This document shows positions 50,236-59,718 of a DNA stretch of 64,000 nt, one piece after another. Source of the DNA: Azospirillum soli (GTDB taxonomy: Bacteria > Pseudomonadota > Alphaproteobacteria > Azospirillales > Azospirillaceae). Position 1 is the first letter of the stretch. Each line of letters begins with the position of its first letter. The stretch covers positions 124,001 to 188,000 of the forward strand of contig NZ_JAGINQ010000013.1 of NCBI RefSeq assembly GCF_017876165.1, given 5' to 3'. The position numbers and the translations under genes were made by a program. The notes below the pieces were generated by a model, which was not told the DNA's origin, did no database searches, and saw nothing but the letters and a program-made list of their open reading frames with translations.

Positions 50236-52746
50236 TCAGCCCAATCCGGCGACCGTCAGGGGCTGGGCCAGTTCCGAGACCAGCAGTTGTTCGATGGCGT
50301 CGGCCGGCTGCGGTCGGGCGTAGAGGAAGCCCTGGCCGTACTTGCACATGATGTCGCGCAGGAACTCGGCCTCGGTCTCGGTCTCCACGCCCTCGGCGAC
50401 CGCGTCCATGCCGAGAATGGCGGCCAGCGTGGCGATGACCTGGACAATGGCGGCGCTGCCCTCGCCGGTGGAGATGGCCTGCACGAAGGTGCGGTCGATC
50501 TTCAGCGTGTCGGCCGGGAATTTGTGCAGGTAGGACAGCGACGAATAGCCGGTGCCGAAATCGTCGATGGACAGGCGTACGTCCATGTCGCGGATTTGCT
50601 GCATCAGCACACGGCACTTGGCGGGGTCCTGCATCAGCAGGCTTTCCGTGATCTCCAGCTTCAGGGAGGAGGGCGGGACGGCGCTTTCCTTCAGCACGTC
50701 GCGCACCAGACCGACGAGGTCGTCGTCGCGGAACTGGCGGGAGGAGACGTTGACGCTCATGAACAGCGGGGTCAGGCGCGGGAACTTGCCCTGCCACAGG
50801 CTGAGCTGCCGGGCGGCTTCCTTCAGCGCCCAGCGGCCCATCGGCACGATCAGGCCCGATTCCTCGGCCAGCGGGATGAACTCGCCCGGCGGGACGAGGC
50901 CGCGCTCCGGGTGGTTCCAGCGCATCAGCGCCTCGAACCCGGCGATGCGGCCCTGCGACAGGCCGATGATCGGCTGGTAGTACAGGCAGAGCTGGTTCTG
51001 CTCCAGCGCCATGCGCAGGTCGGCCTCGGTGCGCATCACCGCCATGGCCTGCCGGCGCAGGTTGCTGTCGAACACGTCGATGCGCGCCCGCCCGCCTGAC
51101 TTGGCGCGGTACATGGCGAGGCTGGCATCGCGCAGCATGTCCTCCGCCCGGTCGTAGCCGGTGACGGACAGCGCGATGCCGATGGACGCCGTCAGGACGA
51201 TGTCGTGCCCGTCCGCCGCCAAGGGCTGCGCGATGACCTGCGCCAGCCGTTCGGCGGCGGACAACGCGTCGCTCACGTCGTCGACGTCGTCCAGCAGCAT
51301 GGCGAACTCGTCCGCCGACAGGCGGGCCAGCGTGTCGCCCATGCGGCGGGTGGCGTCCAGCCGCTCCGCGATGGTCTTCAGCAACCGGTCGCCGGCGGTG
51401 GTGCCCAGCGCGTCGTTGATCGACTTGAAGCGGTCGAGGTCAATGATGAGCGCCGCGAAGTGTTTGCCGCCGGAACGCCGGTTGCGGTCCAGCGCCTGCC
51501 CGATGCGGTCCAGCAGCAGCGTGCGGTTGGGCAGCCCCGTCATGCCGTCGTGGAAGGCGTCGAACATCATCTGCTGTTCGACCTTCTTGCGCGCGGTGAT
51601 GTCGGTCATCGACCCGGCGATGCGGACCGAGCGGCCCTTTTCGTCGCGCACGGCAAGACCGCGCACCAGCATCCACAGCTCCGATCCATCGGCGGCTCGG
51701 ATGCGGAACTCGTGCTGGAGATGCTCCCGCTCGCCGCTCAGGTGCAGGGCGATGGCGGTCTTCAGCCCCTCGAGATCGGTCGGCAGGACGCGGTCGAACC
51801 ATTCCGCGACGACGTTGGACAAGGCGCTTTCGTCGAAGCCCAGCATCGCCTTCCAGCGCGGGGAGTAATAGACCTCTCCGGTGTCGAGTCGCCAGTCCCA
51901 CAACCCGTCGCTGGCGCCGGCGGCGGCCAGCGCGTAGCGCTCCTCGCTCTGGCGTAGGCGCTGTTCGGCGTGCTTGCGGTCGGTAACGTCAGCCTGGCTG
52001 CCGACGAGGCGTTCCGGCTTGCCCCTGGTATCGAGAACGGCGATACCCCGGCAGGACATCCAGCGCACGCCCCCGGTGGCGTCGCGCATGCGGTATTCGA
52101 TCTGGAAGACGGTGTTGTCGGCGCCCAGCGCGTCGAGGGCGTCGCGCAGTCTCCCCACGTCCTCCGGCAGGACGCGGCCCAGCCACTCGTCGGGGCTGTC
52201 CCCGATGTCGCCGTCGGCGAAGCCCAGCAGCGACTTCCAGCGCGGCGAATAATAGACCGATCCGGCGGCGAGGTCCCAGTCGTAGAGTCCGTCGTTGCTG
52301 GCCGCGGCGGCGAGCGCGTAACGCTCCTCGCTCTTGCGCAGGGCGTGTTCGGCGCGCTTGCGGTCGGTGATGTCGGCGACCGAGCCGATGAGGCGAACCG
52401 GCTCGCCAGCATCGTCCATGACCGCCATGCCCCGGCACACCAGCCAGCGCCAGCAGTCCTCGCCGTCGCTCCCATCGGCGCAGGCGCGGCGCACGCGGTG
52501 CTCAATCTGGAAGGGCAGCGACACGCCGACCATCTGCCCTTCGAAGGAGGCGTAGAGCCAGTCGATATCCTCGGGGTGCACGCGGTCGAGCCAATCCTCC
52601 GGCCGGTTGCCGTCGCTTGGCGGCAGGCCAAGGAACTCCTTGAAGCGCGGAGAAAGGAACAGCGTGTCGCTGCGCAGATCCCAGTCCCAGACGCCCTCGG
52701 AGCCGGCTTTCTCAGCCAGCAGATATCGCTCGATCGTGCTGCTCAA
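50236..52746 (-). CDS. PAS-PAS-PAS-GGDEF-EAL signalling protein
   Basis: 836 residues, cytosolic. Three PAS/PAC units (about 5-130, 140-260, 265-390), a GGDEF domain (about 395-555) and an EAL domain (570-825). The cyclase signature is degenerate (RLSADEFAML instead of GGDEF), so c-di-GMP synthesis is unlikely. The EAL motif is intact (IAGFEALMRWNHPERG, with DDFGTGYSSL and KIDRTFV), so it is probably a PAS-regulated phosphodiesterase. No partner visible. Confidence 0.9.
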   Translation of the reverse strand: MSSTIERYLLAEKAGSEGVWDWDLRSDTLFLSPRFKEFLGLPPSDGNRPEDWLDRVHPEDIDWLYASFEGQMVGVSLPFQIEHRVRRACADGSDGEDCWRWLVCRGMAVMDDAGEPVRLIGSVADITDRKRAEHALRKSEERYALAAAASNDGLYDWDLAAGSVYYSPRWKSLLGFADGDIGDSPDEWLGRVLPEDVGRLRDALDALGADNTVFQIEYRMRDATGGVRWMSCRGIAVLDTRGKPERLVGSQADVTDRKHAEQRLRQSEERYALAAAGASDGLWDWRLDTGEVYYSPRWKAMLGFDESALSNVVAEWFDRVLPTDLEGLKTAIALHLSGEREHLQHEFRIRAADGSELWMLVRGLAVRDEKGRSVRIAGSMTDITARKKVEQQMMFDAFHDGMTGLPNRTLLLDRIGQALDRNRRSGGKHFAALIIDLDRFKSINDALGTTAGDRLLKTIAERLDATRRMGDTLARLSADEFAMLLDDVDDVSDALSAAERLAQVIAQPLAADGHDIVLTASIGIALSVTGYDRAEDMLRDASLAMYRAKSGGRARIDVFDSNLRRQAMAVMRTEADLRMALEQNQLCLYYQPIIGLSQGRIAGFEALMRWNHPERGLVPPGEFIPLAEESGLIVPMGRWALKEAARQLSLWQGKFPRLTPLFMSVNVSSRQFRDDDLVGLVRDVLKESAVPPSSLKLEITESLLMQDPAKCRVLMQQIRDMDVRLSIDDFGTGYSSLSYLHKFPADTLKIDRTFVQAISTGEGSAAIVQVIATLAAILGMDAVAEGVETETEAEFLRDIMCKYGQGFLYARPQPADAIEQLLVSELAQPLTVAGLG

Positions 52747-52898
52747 GACCCCCTCATTGGCGGGCGGGAACGTTCTGACGCAGGAGCCGTCGAACCGCCA
52801 TTCCCTAAAATGCCACCATATCGGCGGAATGGTGAACCAGAAATTGACGTGTACGATGGAAATGCTACAGCGCGCGCGGCGGTCGTCCGGGGCTGGGG

Positions 52899-53071
52899 CA
52901 GGGCAATCGCATTTGGAGACGGAATTCCATTCAAAGGATCACCGTCATCCCCGCGAAGGCGGGGATCCAGCCTTTTCAGCCGCTTATGTGCGAAGTTTTC
53001 TGGATCCCCGCCTTCGCGGGGATGACGAATGTCATGTAAAGGGAATGTTTTCTCCAAATGCGATAGCCCTG
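52899..53071. repeat. 173-bp palindromic MITE/REP-like element
   Basis: Inner arms 52943-52970 and 53000-53027 are near-perfect inverted copies (GTCATCCCCGCGAAGGCGGG and complement), and outer arms 52899-52919 and 53051-53071 match at 20 of 21 bases, each 23 bases from the inner arm. The inner arm is a sequence widely repeated between genes in proteobacteria. The remaining intergenic bases up to recO hold nothing else. Confidence 0.8.
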
Positions 53072-53196
53072 GGGCTGGGGTGCCGTTTCGACCCGCGCCA
53101 TCTCTCCCGAGCCGCAAAAGCCTTTCAGGCGTTCCAGTGTGGAACGGCTGATGTTCGCGAATTGCGAGCTTGGCAACGACTTGCTAGAGCATGGGC

Positions 53197-53919
53197 ATGG
53201 AATGGTCCGATCAGGGCATCGTGCTGTCGGCACGCCCGCACGGCGAAGGATCCGCGGTCGCGACGTTGCTGACCCGTGAGCACGGGCGGCACGCCGGACT
53301 GGTCATGGGCGGGCGGTCCACCCGCCAGCGCGGCACGCTGGAACCGGGCACGCTGGTCGCCGTGCGCTGGCGCGGGCGGTTGGCCGAGCACCTCGGCAAC
53401 TACACGCTGGAGCCTGTGCACGGCTACGCCGCCGCGTTTCTGGACGATCCGCTGAAACTCGCCGCGCTCGCCTCCGCCTGCGCGCTGGTCGAGGCGGCCC
53501 TGCCGGAGCACGAGCCGCACGCCGCGCTGTTTGACGGGCTGCTGGCCCTGTTCGGCCTGCTCGACACCACGGCCTGGGCCGAGTCCTACGTGCGGTGGGA
53601 GGTCGGGCTGCTGGCGGAGCTTGGATTCGGCCTCGACCTCGACCGCTGCGCGGTGACCGGCACGAACGACTATCTGGCCTACGTCAGCCCGCGCACCGGC
53701 CGCGCCGTGTCGGCCTCGGTCGGGGAGCCCTACCGCGACAAACTGCTGCGGCTGCCCGGATTCCTGATCGGAATGGGCGGCGGCGGCCCGCAGGAGGTGC
53801 GGGAAGGCCTGCGCCTGACCGGCCATTTCCTGGAACGGCACGTCATGAATGGCCCCTTGCCCCCGGCGCGCGAGCGATTAAGTGAACGTTACGTGAACGT
53901 TTCGGCGCGCCTCCGGTAG
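53197..53919 (+). CDS. recO: DNA repair protein RecO
   Basis: 240 residues. N-terminal OB-fold (DQGIVLSARPHGEGSAVATLLT; HAGLVMGG) and helical C-terminal domain. It helps RecF/RecR load RecA. The zinc-finger cysteines of some RecO are not present as a full set. An ATG two codons upstream (53191) is possible. Followed by parC 32 bases later, a pair often seen in alphaproteobacteria. Confidence 0.92.
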   Translation: MEWSDQGIVLSARPHGEGSAVATLLTREHGRHAGLVMGGRSTRQRGTLEPGTLVAVRWRGRLAEHLGNYTLEPVHGYAAAFLDDPLKLAALASACALVEAALPEHEPHAALFDGLLALFGLLDTTAWAESYVRWEVGLLAELGFGLDLDRCAVTGTNDYLAYVSPRTGRAVSASVGEPYRDKLLRLPGFLIGMGGGGPQEVREGLRLTGHFLERHVMNGPLPPARERLSERYVNVSARLR

Positions 53920-53951
53920 ATCTGGGCGCCTGGATTTGGTACGAACACCCC

Positions 53952-56210
53952 ATGAAGCCACAAGACCCCGCTCTCGACATCCAGGAAAAGCCGCTTCGCG
54001 ACGCGCTGAGCGAGCGGTATCTGAGCTACGCCCTGTCCACGATCATGGCCCGCTCGCTGCCCGACGTGCGCGACGGCCTGAAGCCCGTGCACCGGCGCCT
54101 GCTCTATGCCATGAGCCAGCTTCGCCTGGACCCCTCGACGCCGCCCAAGAAGTCGGCCCGCGTGGTGGGCGACGTGATCGGTAAGTTCCACCCGCACGGC
54201 GACACGGCGGTGTACGACGCGCTGGTCCGCCTCGCGCAGGACTTCGCCGTGCGCTACCGCCTGATCGACGGCCAGGGCAACTTCGGCAACATCGACGGCG
54301 ATAACGCCGCCGCCATGCGATACACCGAAGCGCGCCTGACCGATGTCGCCAAGGCGTTGCTGGAGGGAATCGACGAGGATGCGGTCGATTTCCGCCCGAC
54401 CTACGACGGCGACGGGGAGGAGCCGGCGGTCCTGCCCGCCAACTTCCCCAACCTGCTGGCCAACGGGTCCAGCGGCATCGCCGTAGGCATGGCGACCAAC
54501 ATCCCGCCGCACAACGCCGCCCAACTGTGCAGCGCCCTGCGCCTCGTCCTGAAATACAAGCAGGACTGCGTGAAGGCCGCCCTGCTGGGCAAGGAGAAGC
54601 CGGAGCCGACCAAGATCGAGGATCTGGTCACGCTGATCTCTGGTCCGGACTTTCCCACCGGCGGCGTGCTGGTCGAACCGCGCGCCAACATCGTGGAGGC
54701 CTACCGCACCGGCCGTGGCTCCTTCCGCCTGCGCGCCAAGTGGGAGGTGGAGAAGCTGGGGCAGGGCACCTGGCAGGTGGTCGTCACCGAGATCCCTTAT
54801 CAGGTGCAGAAGGCCCGGCTGGTCGAGAAGATCGCCGAGCTGCTGGCGGCCCGTAAGCTGGTCCTGTTGGAGGACGTCCGGGACGAGTCGGCGGAGGACG
54901 TACGCCTCATCCTGGTGCCGAAGAGCCGGAACGTGGACCCTGAGGTCCTGATGGCGTCGCTGTTCCAGACGACCGATCTGGAAATCCGCTTCGCCATGAA
55001 CATGAACGTGCTGGGCGCCGACAACGTCCCGCGCGTCATGAACCTGTTCGAGGTGCTGGACGCCTTCCTCGACCATCGGCACGAGGTTCTGGTCCGCCGC
55101 AGCCGCCACCGGCTGGCGCAGATCGATCACCGGCTGGAGGTTCTGGGTGGCTACCTGATCGCCTACCTGAACCTGGACGAGGTCATTCGCATCATCCGCG
55201 AGGAGGACGAGCCGAAGCAGGAGCTGATGCGCGCCTTCTCCCTGACGGAGGTTCAGGCCGACGCCATTCTCAACATGCGCCTGCGCAACCTGCGCAAGCT
55301 GGAGGAAATGGAAATCCGCAAGGAGCACGACAAGCTGACCGCCGAGAAGGCGGAGTTGGTCGAGCTTCTGGGGGACGAGTCCCTGCGCTGGAAGACCATC
55401 GGCAAGGAGACGGAGGAAACCCGCAAGCGTTTCGGCGAGGATCGCCGCACGCAGGTCGGCGATGCCCCCACGGTGATCGACATCCCGCTCGACGCCATGG
55501 TGGAGCGCGAGCCGCTGACCGTCCTGTGCTCCCGGAAGGGTTGGATCCGAGCCGTGCGCGGTTACATGACCGACGTCGAGCGCGCGGACGTGAAGTACAA
55601 GGAAGGCGACGCGGAGGGTTTCTGGGTCCATTGCGAGACGACCGACAAGCTGCTGGTCTTCGGCACCAACGGCAAGTTCTTCACGCTGAACGCCGACAAG
55701 CTGCCGCGCGGGCGCGGCTTCGGCGAGCCGGTGCGGCTGATGATCGACCTCGGCAACGACGTGGACATCATCACCCTGTTCAAGCACCAGCCCGGCCGCA
55801 AGCTGATCGTCGCGTCGGAGGACGGGCGCGGCTTCCAGGTCGAGGAGACGGAGGTTGTCGCCCAGACCCGCGCCGGCAAGCAGGTGCTGAACCCGGACGA
55901 GGGCAAGGAGGCCAAGATCTGTGTGCCGGTCGAAGGCGATCACATCGCCGTCATCGGCAACAACCGCAAGCTTCTGGTCTTCCCGCTGGAGCAGTTGCCG
56001 CTGATGACGCGCGGCAAGGGCGTGAAGCTTCAGAACTACAAGGACGCCAGCCTGTCCGATCTGAAGGTCTTCGCGGTCGCCGACGGCCTCTGCTGGAAGC
56101 ACGGCGAGCGGCAGTTCAGCGTCACCGACCTGACCGGCTGGCTCGGCGACCGCGCTGGGGTCGGCAAGATGCCGCCCAACGGCTTCCCCAAGGTGAACCG
56201 CTTCACCTAA
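53952..56210 (+). CDS. parC: DNA topoisomerase IV subunit A
   Basis: 752 residues. Catalytic Tyr124 in AAMRYTEARL, winged-helix/QRDR segment KFHPHGDTAVYDALVRLAQ, tower and coiled domains, and a short beta-propeller tail with blade repeats (GKFFTLNADKLP; GRGFQVEETEVV). The ATG at 53952 starts MKPQDPALDIQEKPL. Decatenates chromosomes together with ParE, not in this window. Confidence 0.95.
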   Translation: MKPQDPALDIQEKPLRDALSERYLSYALSTIMARSLPDVRDGLKPVHRRLLYAMSQLRLDPSTPPKKSARVVGDVIGKFHPHGDTAVYDALVRLAQDFAVRYRLIDGQGNFGNIDGDNAAAMRYTEARLTDVAKALLEGIDEDAVDFRPTYDGDGEEPAVLPANFPNLLANGSSGIAVGMATNIPPHNAAQLCSALRLVLKYKQDCVKAALLGKEKPEPTKIEDLVTLISGPDFPTGGVLVEPRANIVEAYRTGRGSFRLRAKWEVEKLGQGTWQVVVTEIPYQVQKARLVEKIAELLAARKLVLLEDVRDESAEDVRLILVPKSRNVDPEVLMASLFQTTDLEIRFAMNMNVLGADNVPRVMNLFEVLDAFLDHRHEVLVRRSRHRLAQIDHRLEVLGGYLIAYLNLDEVIRIIREEDEPKQELMRAFSLTEVQADAILNMRLRNLRKLEEMEIRKEHDKLTAEKAELVELLGDESLRWKTIGKETEETRKRFGEDRRTQVGDAPTVIDIPLDAMVEREPLTVLCSRKGWIRAVRGYMTDVERADVKYKEGDAEGFWVHCETTDKLLVFGTNGKFFTLNADKLPRGRGFGEPVRLMIDLGNDVDIITLFKHQPGRKLIVASEDGRGFQVEETEVVAQTRAGKQVLNPDEGKEAKICVPVEGDHIAVIGNNRKLLVFPLEQLPLMTRGKGVKLQNYKDASLSDLKVFAVADGLCWKHGERQFSVTDLTGWLGDRAGVGKMPPNGFPKVNRFT

Positions 56211-56215
56211 CGTTG

Positions 56216-56247
56216 AGCGAGGCGGGAGGAAGCGCTCTTCCGCCTCG
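56216..56247 (+). other. Hairpin after parC
   Basis: GCGAGGCGGGAG pairs imperfectly with CTCTTCCGCCTCGC; no T run. Possible terminator or mRNA end. Confidence 0.4.
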
Positions 56248-56293
56248 CGTCCCCCGATCAATCGTCTACGTGATTCCCGCAGTTGGACCGGAA

Positions 56294-56306
56294 TTGGTAG
56301 CACCAA
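56294..56306. promoter_or_regulatory. TTGGTAGCACCAA operator upstream of takP
   Basis: A TGGT-N3-ACCA palindrome with flanking T/A, typical of GntR/FCD regulators (PdhR-, LldR-like). A near-identical site, ATGGTAACACCAA, lies before dctQ at 60354. Otherwise 56248-56631 shows no gene. Confidence 0.6.
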
Positions 56307-56631
56307 GCTATGCTTGTGCTTGAACACTGACCCGCGATTCCGGCATAGTTTCGCCATCAAGACGAAGCCGGAGCGAAGCGGTGTCAGGCCGTTAGCGCCT
56401 CCGGACGCAGGGGAGGCAGACGCGTGGACACCGGAAACCCGTGTGGAACTTCGATTGCCGCTCCGGGGCCTTTCGGCTTCGGCGGGGATCGTCCGTAGTC
56501 CGCGCCGGAACGTCTGCTTTGGTTCCGACGACTTTTACTCAACGCCCCCTAGGCTGCCGCGCCGGGTCTCCGAACGGGACCGGAATGACGGCGTGCGCCA
56601 GCCTTACAACGAGGGAATCAGGGAGACTACC

Positions 56632-57723
56632 ATGAAGCGCCGTACATTCATCACCTCCGCCGGCGTCGGCGTCGCCGCCAGCACGCTGGCCGCTCCGGCC
56701 ATCGCGCAGAGCAACCCCGAAATCAAGTGGCGTTGCGCGTCCAGCTTCCCGAAGAGCCTGGACACCATCTATGGCGGTGCCGACTTCGTTGCCCGGCGCG
56801 TCGCCGAGATGACCGACGGCAAGTTCCAGATCCGCCCCTTCGCCGCCGGTGAGATCGTCCCCGGCCTCCAGGTGCTGGATGCCGTCAAGGACAACACGGT
56901 GGAGTGCGGTCACACCGTCTCCTACTATTACGTCGGCAAGGATCCGACCTTCGCCTTCGATTCCGCGATGCCCTTCGGCCTGAACGCGCGCCAGCAGAAC
57001 GCCTGGATGACCCACGGCGGCGGCATGGAACTGATGCGCGAGTTCTACAAGGGCTACAACATCATCCAGTTCGGTGCGGGCAACACCGGCACGCAGATGG
57101 GCGGCTGGTTCCGCAAGGAGCTGAAGACCGTCGAGGATCTGAAGGGCCTGAAGTTCCGCATCGGCGGCTACGCCGGCACCATCCTGGCGAAGCTGGGGAC
57201 CGTGCCGCAGCAGATCGCCGGCGGCGACATTTACCCGGCGCTGGAAAAGGGCACCATCGACGCCGCCGAGTTCGTCGGCCCGTACGACGACGAGAAGCTC
57301 GGCTTCAACAAGGTCGCCAAGTACTACTACTACCCCGGCTGGTGGGAAGGCGGCCCGCAGGTGTCGATGATCGTCAACATCGCCCAGTGGGAACAGCTTC
57401 CGAAGCACTACAAGTCGATCTTCGAGGCCGCCTGCTCCGACGCCACCCTGGACATGCTCGGCAAGTACGACGTCCAGAACATGCGCGCGCTGAAGCGTCT
57501 GGTCGGCGCCGGCACCATCCTGAAGCCGTACCCGCGCGAGATCATGCAGGCCTGCTATCAGGCGACCTTCGAGGTGTACGAGGAAGAGGCTGCCCGGAAC
57601 GAGAAGTTCCGCAAGGTCTACGAGCAGTGGCGCAAGTTCCGTGACGAGGAGTACCTGTGGTTCCGCGTCGCCGAGAACACCTTCGACAACTTCGTCTTCT
57701 CGGCTCCTCCGCCGAAGAAGTAA
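56632..57723 (+). CDS. takP: TRAP transporter substrate-binding protein, TakP-like (2-oxoacids)
   Basis: 363 residues. Tat-type signal (MKRRTFITSAGVGVAASTLA...AIAQ), then a DctP fold. From memory it tracks Rhodobacter TakP, which binds pyruvate and other 2-oxoacids with Na+, over its whole length (SSFPKSLDTIYGGADF; GNTGTQMGGWFRKEL; PQQIAGGDIYPALEKGTIDA; GPYDDEKLGF; YYYPGWWEGGPQ). It delivers substrate to the DctQM pair encoded at 58196-60255 on the other strand. Substrate assignment is by resemblance. Confidence 0.85.
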   Translation: MKRRTFITSAGVGVAASTLAAPAIAQSNPEIKWRCASSFPKSLDTIYGGADFVARRVAEMTDGKFQIRPFAAGEIVPGLQVLDAVKDNTVECGHTVSYYYVGKDPTFAFDSAMPFGLNARQQNAWMTHGGGMELMREFYKGYNIIQFGAGNTGTQMGGWFRKELKTVEDLKGLKFRIGGYAGTILAKLGTVPQQIAGGDIYPALEKGTIDAAEFVGPYDDEKLGFNKVAKYYYYPGWWEGGPQVSMIVNIAQWEQLPKHYKSIFEAACSDATLDMLGKYDVQNMRALKRLVGAGTILKPYPREIMQACYQATFEVYEEEAARNEKFRKVYEQWRKFRDEEYLWFRVAENTFDNFVFSAPPPKK

Positions 57724-57751
57724 GAACCGGCACCGTCTTTTGTCCCCCAGG

Positions 57752-57778
57752 AAAAGCCCCGCGCAAGCGGGGCTTTTT
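57752..57778 (+). terminator. Rho-independent terminator of takP
   Basis: Perfect 11-bp stem AAAAGCCCCGC with GCAA loop, followed by TTTTTCG. Confidence 0.9.
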
Positions 57779-57801
57779 CGTTTGCATGGTCTGTCAAGAA
57801 C

Positions 57802-58005
57802 CTATCCAAAGAACGGGATGGTCGCGCCGGTGCAGGGGTTGTACCAACCAGCGCTGGTTTGAACCAATGTGCAAATCCTGGTCGGCCCCTTGTATGTGGG
57901 AACGGGGATGAGCCGAGATGTCGGAAGCGACGCGGCCTGAACGGAACCGATGAAGATCGACACCAGAACCGGGGCGATCAGAATCAAGCGCGTTGTTCCC
58001 TTCAT
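57802..58005 (-). CDS. Small secreted protein with two cysteines
   Basis: 67 residues: signal peptide (MKGTTRLILIAPVLVSIFIG to VQA) and a mature part of about 42 residues with Cys in TRICTLV and YNPCTG, likely one disulfide. AGGGAA precedes the ATG. It lies between the halves of the TRAP system. No family recognised. Confidence 0.6.
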   Translation of the reverse strand: MKGTTRLILIAPVLVSIFIGSVQAASLPTSRLIPVPTYKGPTRICTLVQTSAGWYNPCTGATIPFFG

Positions 58006-58145
58006 GATGATTCCCTGCTGCTTTGAGAGAGTTTTCGAGGCGGTCTATACCGCTGCACCCTGTTTAGTGGATGCCGTGTCTTTCCGGCTGTGGCTGGGTT
58101 CACAATCGATGAAACTTCAGGCCTCTTGGACGAATGGCCAAAAGA

Positions 58146-58177
58146 AAAGCCCTCTCTCCATTCCGGAGAGAGGGCTT
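58146..58177 (-). terminator. Rho-independent terminator of dctQM
   Basis: Stem AAAGCCCTCTCTCC with 5-base loop; on the minus strand it is followed by a T-rich stretch, just after the dctM stop. Confidence 0.85.
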
Positions 58178-58195
58178 TGCGTTTTGGCGGTTGCG

Positions 58196-59701
58196 TTATT
58201 GGTTTTGCTGCAACTGCTTCATCAAGTCGGCGTTCGGGTCGTTCTCCTCGCCGCTGGGGAAGGGCGGCGGCGGTTCGCTCTCGAACTGCGGGATCTCGAT
58301 CTGGATGTTGTCGATGTCCACCGGTTCGCCCCGGTTCAGGCCCGACAGGACCATTTCAGGGAAGGCGATCACCAGAGCGACCATGATCAGCTGGATGACC
58401 ACGAAGGGCACGGCACCCCAGTAGATCTGGCCGGTGGTGATCTTGGCGATGATCTTCCCGGTGATCTTGTCCTTGTAGTCCTCGCGTGGCGCGACGCTGC
58501 GCAGGAAGAACAGCGCGAAGCCGAAGGGCGGGTGCATGAAGGAGGTCTGCATGTTGACGCCCAGCAGCACGCCGAACCAGATCAGGTCGATGCCCAGCTT
58601 GTCCGCGACCGGCCCGAGCAGCGGCACGATGATGAAGGCCAGCTCGAAGAAGTCGAGGAAGAAGGCCAGCAGGAAGACCATGATGTTGACGACGATCAGG
58701 AAGCCCAGCTCGCCGCCCGGCAGGCTGGTCAGCAGATGCTCCACCCAGAGGTCTCCGTTGACCGCGCGGAACACCAGGCCGAAGACCGTCGAACCGATCA
58801 GAATGAACAGCACGAAGGACGACAGCTTCGCCGTCGTGTCCATCGCCTGCTTCAGCAGGGAGAAGCTCAGCTTGCGCTTGGCGAAGGCCAGGATCAGCGC
58901 GCCCGCCGCACCCATGGCGCCGCCCTCCGTCGGCGTGGCGATGCCGAGGAAGATGGTGCCCAGCACGAGGAAGATCAGGACCAGCGGCGGCACCAGGGAG
59001 GTGAGCACGCGGAACAGAAGGTTGAAGCCGCGCAGCGTCCGGGCTTCCGGCGGCAGGGCCGGGGCGCATTCGGGCTTCACGATGGTCATGATCAGGATGT
59101 AGCCGGCGTACAGGCCGGTCAGCACCAGACCCGGAATCATCGCGCCGGCGTACATGTCGCCGACCGAACGGCCCAGCTGGTCGGCCAGCACGATCAGCAC
59201 CAGCGAGGGCGGGATGATCTGGGCCAGCGTGCCCGACGCCGCGATGACGCCGGTGGCTATGCGCCGGTCATAGCCGTAGCGCAGCATGATCGGCAGCGAA
59301 ATCAGGCCCATGGAGATGACCGAGGCGGCCACCACGCCGGTCGTCGCGGCGAGCAGAGCGCCGACGAAGATCACCGCGTATGCCAGACCGCCGCGCAACG
59401 GACCGAACAGCTGCCCGATGGTGTCGAGCAAATCTTCGGCCATGCCGGATCGCTCCAGGATCAGGCCCATGAAGGTGAAGAACGGGATCGCCAGCAGCGT
59501 GTCATTGCGCATGATGCCGAAGACGCGCTCCGGCAGGGCCTGGAACAGCGCTGGGGTCAGCAGGCCCAGTTCGATGCCGATCAGGCCGAAGACGAGGCCG
59601 TTCGCGGCCAGCGCGAAGGCAACCGGGAAACCCATGAGAAGGAAGGCAACAAGCGCCACGAACATCAGTGGCGCCATGTTGGCGGTAAGCAGCTCAGCCA
59701 T
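58196..59701 (-). CDS. dctM: TRAP transporter large permease DctM
   Basis: 501 residues, about 12 or more transmembrane helices, with the family segments FPVAFALAANGLVFGLIG, FTFMGLILERSGMAEDLLD and SGTLAQIIPPSLVLIVLADQLGRSVGD. A polar C-terminal tail of about 45 residues (Pro/Glu-rich, ending QQNQ) extends beyond the usual end. Encoded 17 bases after dctQ. Confidence 0.93.
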   Translation of the reverse strand: MAELLTANMAPLMFVALVAFLLMGFPVAFALAANGLVFGLIGIELGLLTPALFQALPERVFGIMRNDTLLAIPFFTFMGLILERSGMAEDLLDTIGQLFGPLRGGLAYAVIFVGALLAATTGVVAASVISMGLISLPIMLRYGYDRRIATGVIAASGTLAQIIPPSLVLIVLADQLGRSVGDMYAGAMIPGLVLTGLYAGYILIMTIVKPECAPALPPEARTLRGFNLLFRVLTSLVPPLVLIFLVLGTIFLGIATPTEGGAMGAAGALILAFAKRKLSFSLLKQAMDTTAKLSSFVLFILIGSTVFGLVFRAVNGDLWVEHLLTSLPGGELGFLIVVNIMVFLLAFFLDFFELAFIIVPLLGPVADKLGIDLIWFGVLLGVNMQTSFMHPPFGFALFFLRSVAPREDYKDKITGKIIAKITTGQIYWGAVPFVVIQLIMVALVIAFPEMVLSGLNRGEPVDIDNIQIEIPQFESEPPPPFPSGEENDPNADLMKQLQQNQ

Positions 59702-59718
59702 ATGTGAGGTCCCCGGTC

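Noticed and set aside
57846..57859. Perfect palindrome AACCAGCGCTGGTT near takP
   Set aside because: It lies in the coding part of the small secreted protein and does not match the TGGTARCACCA pair.
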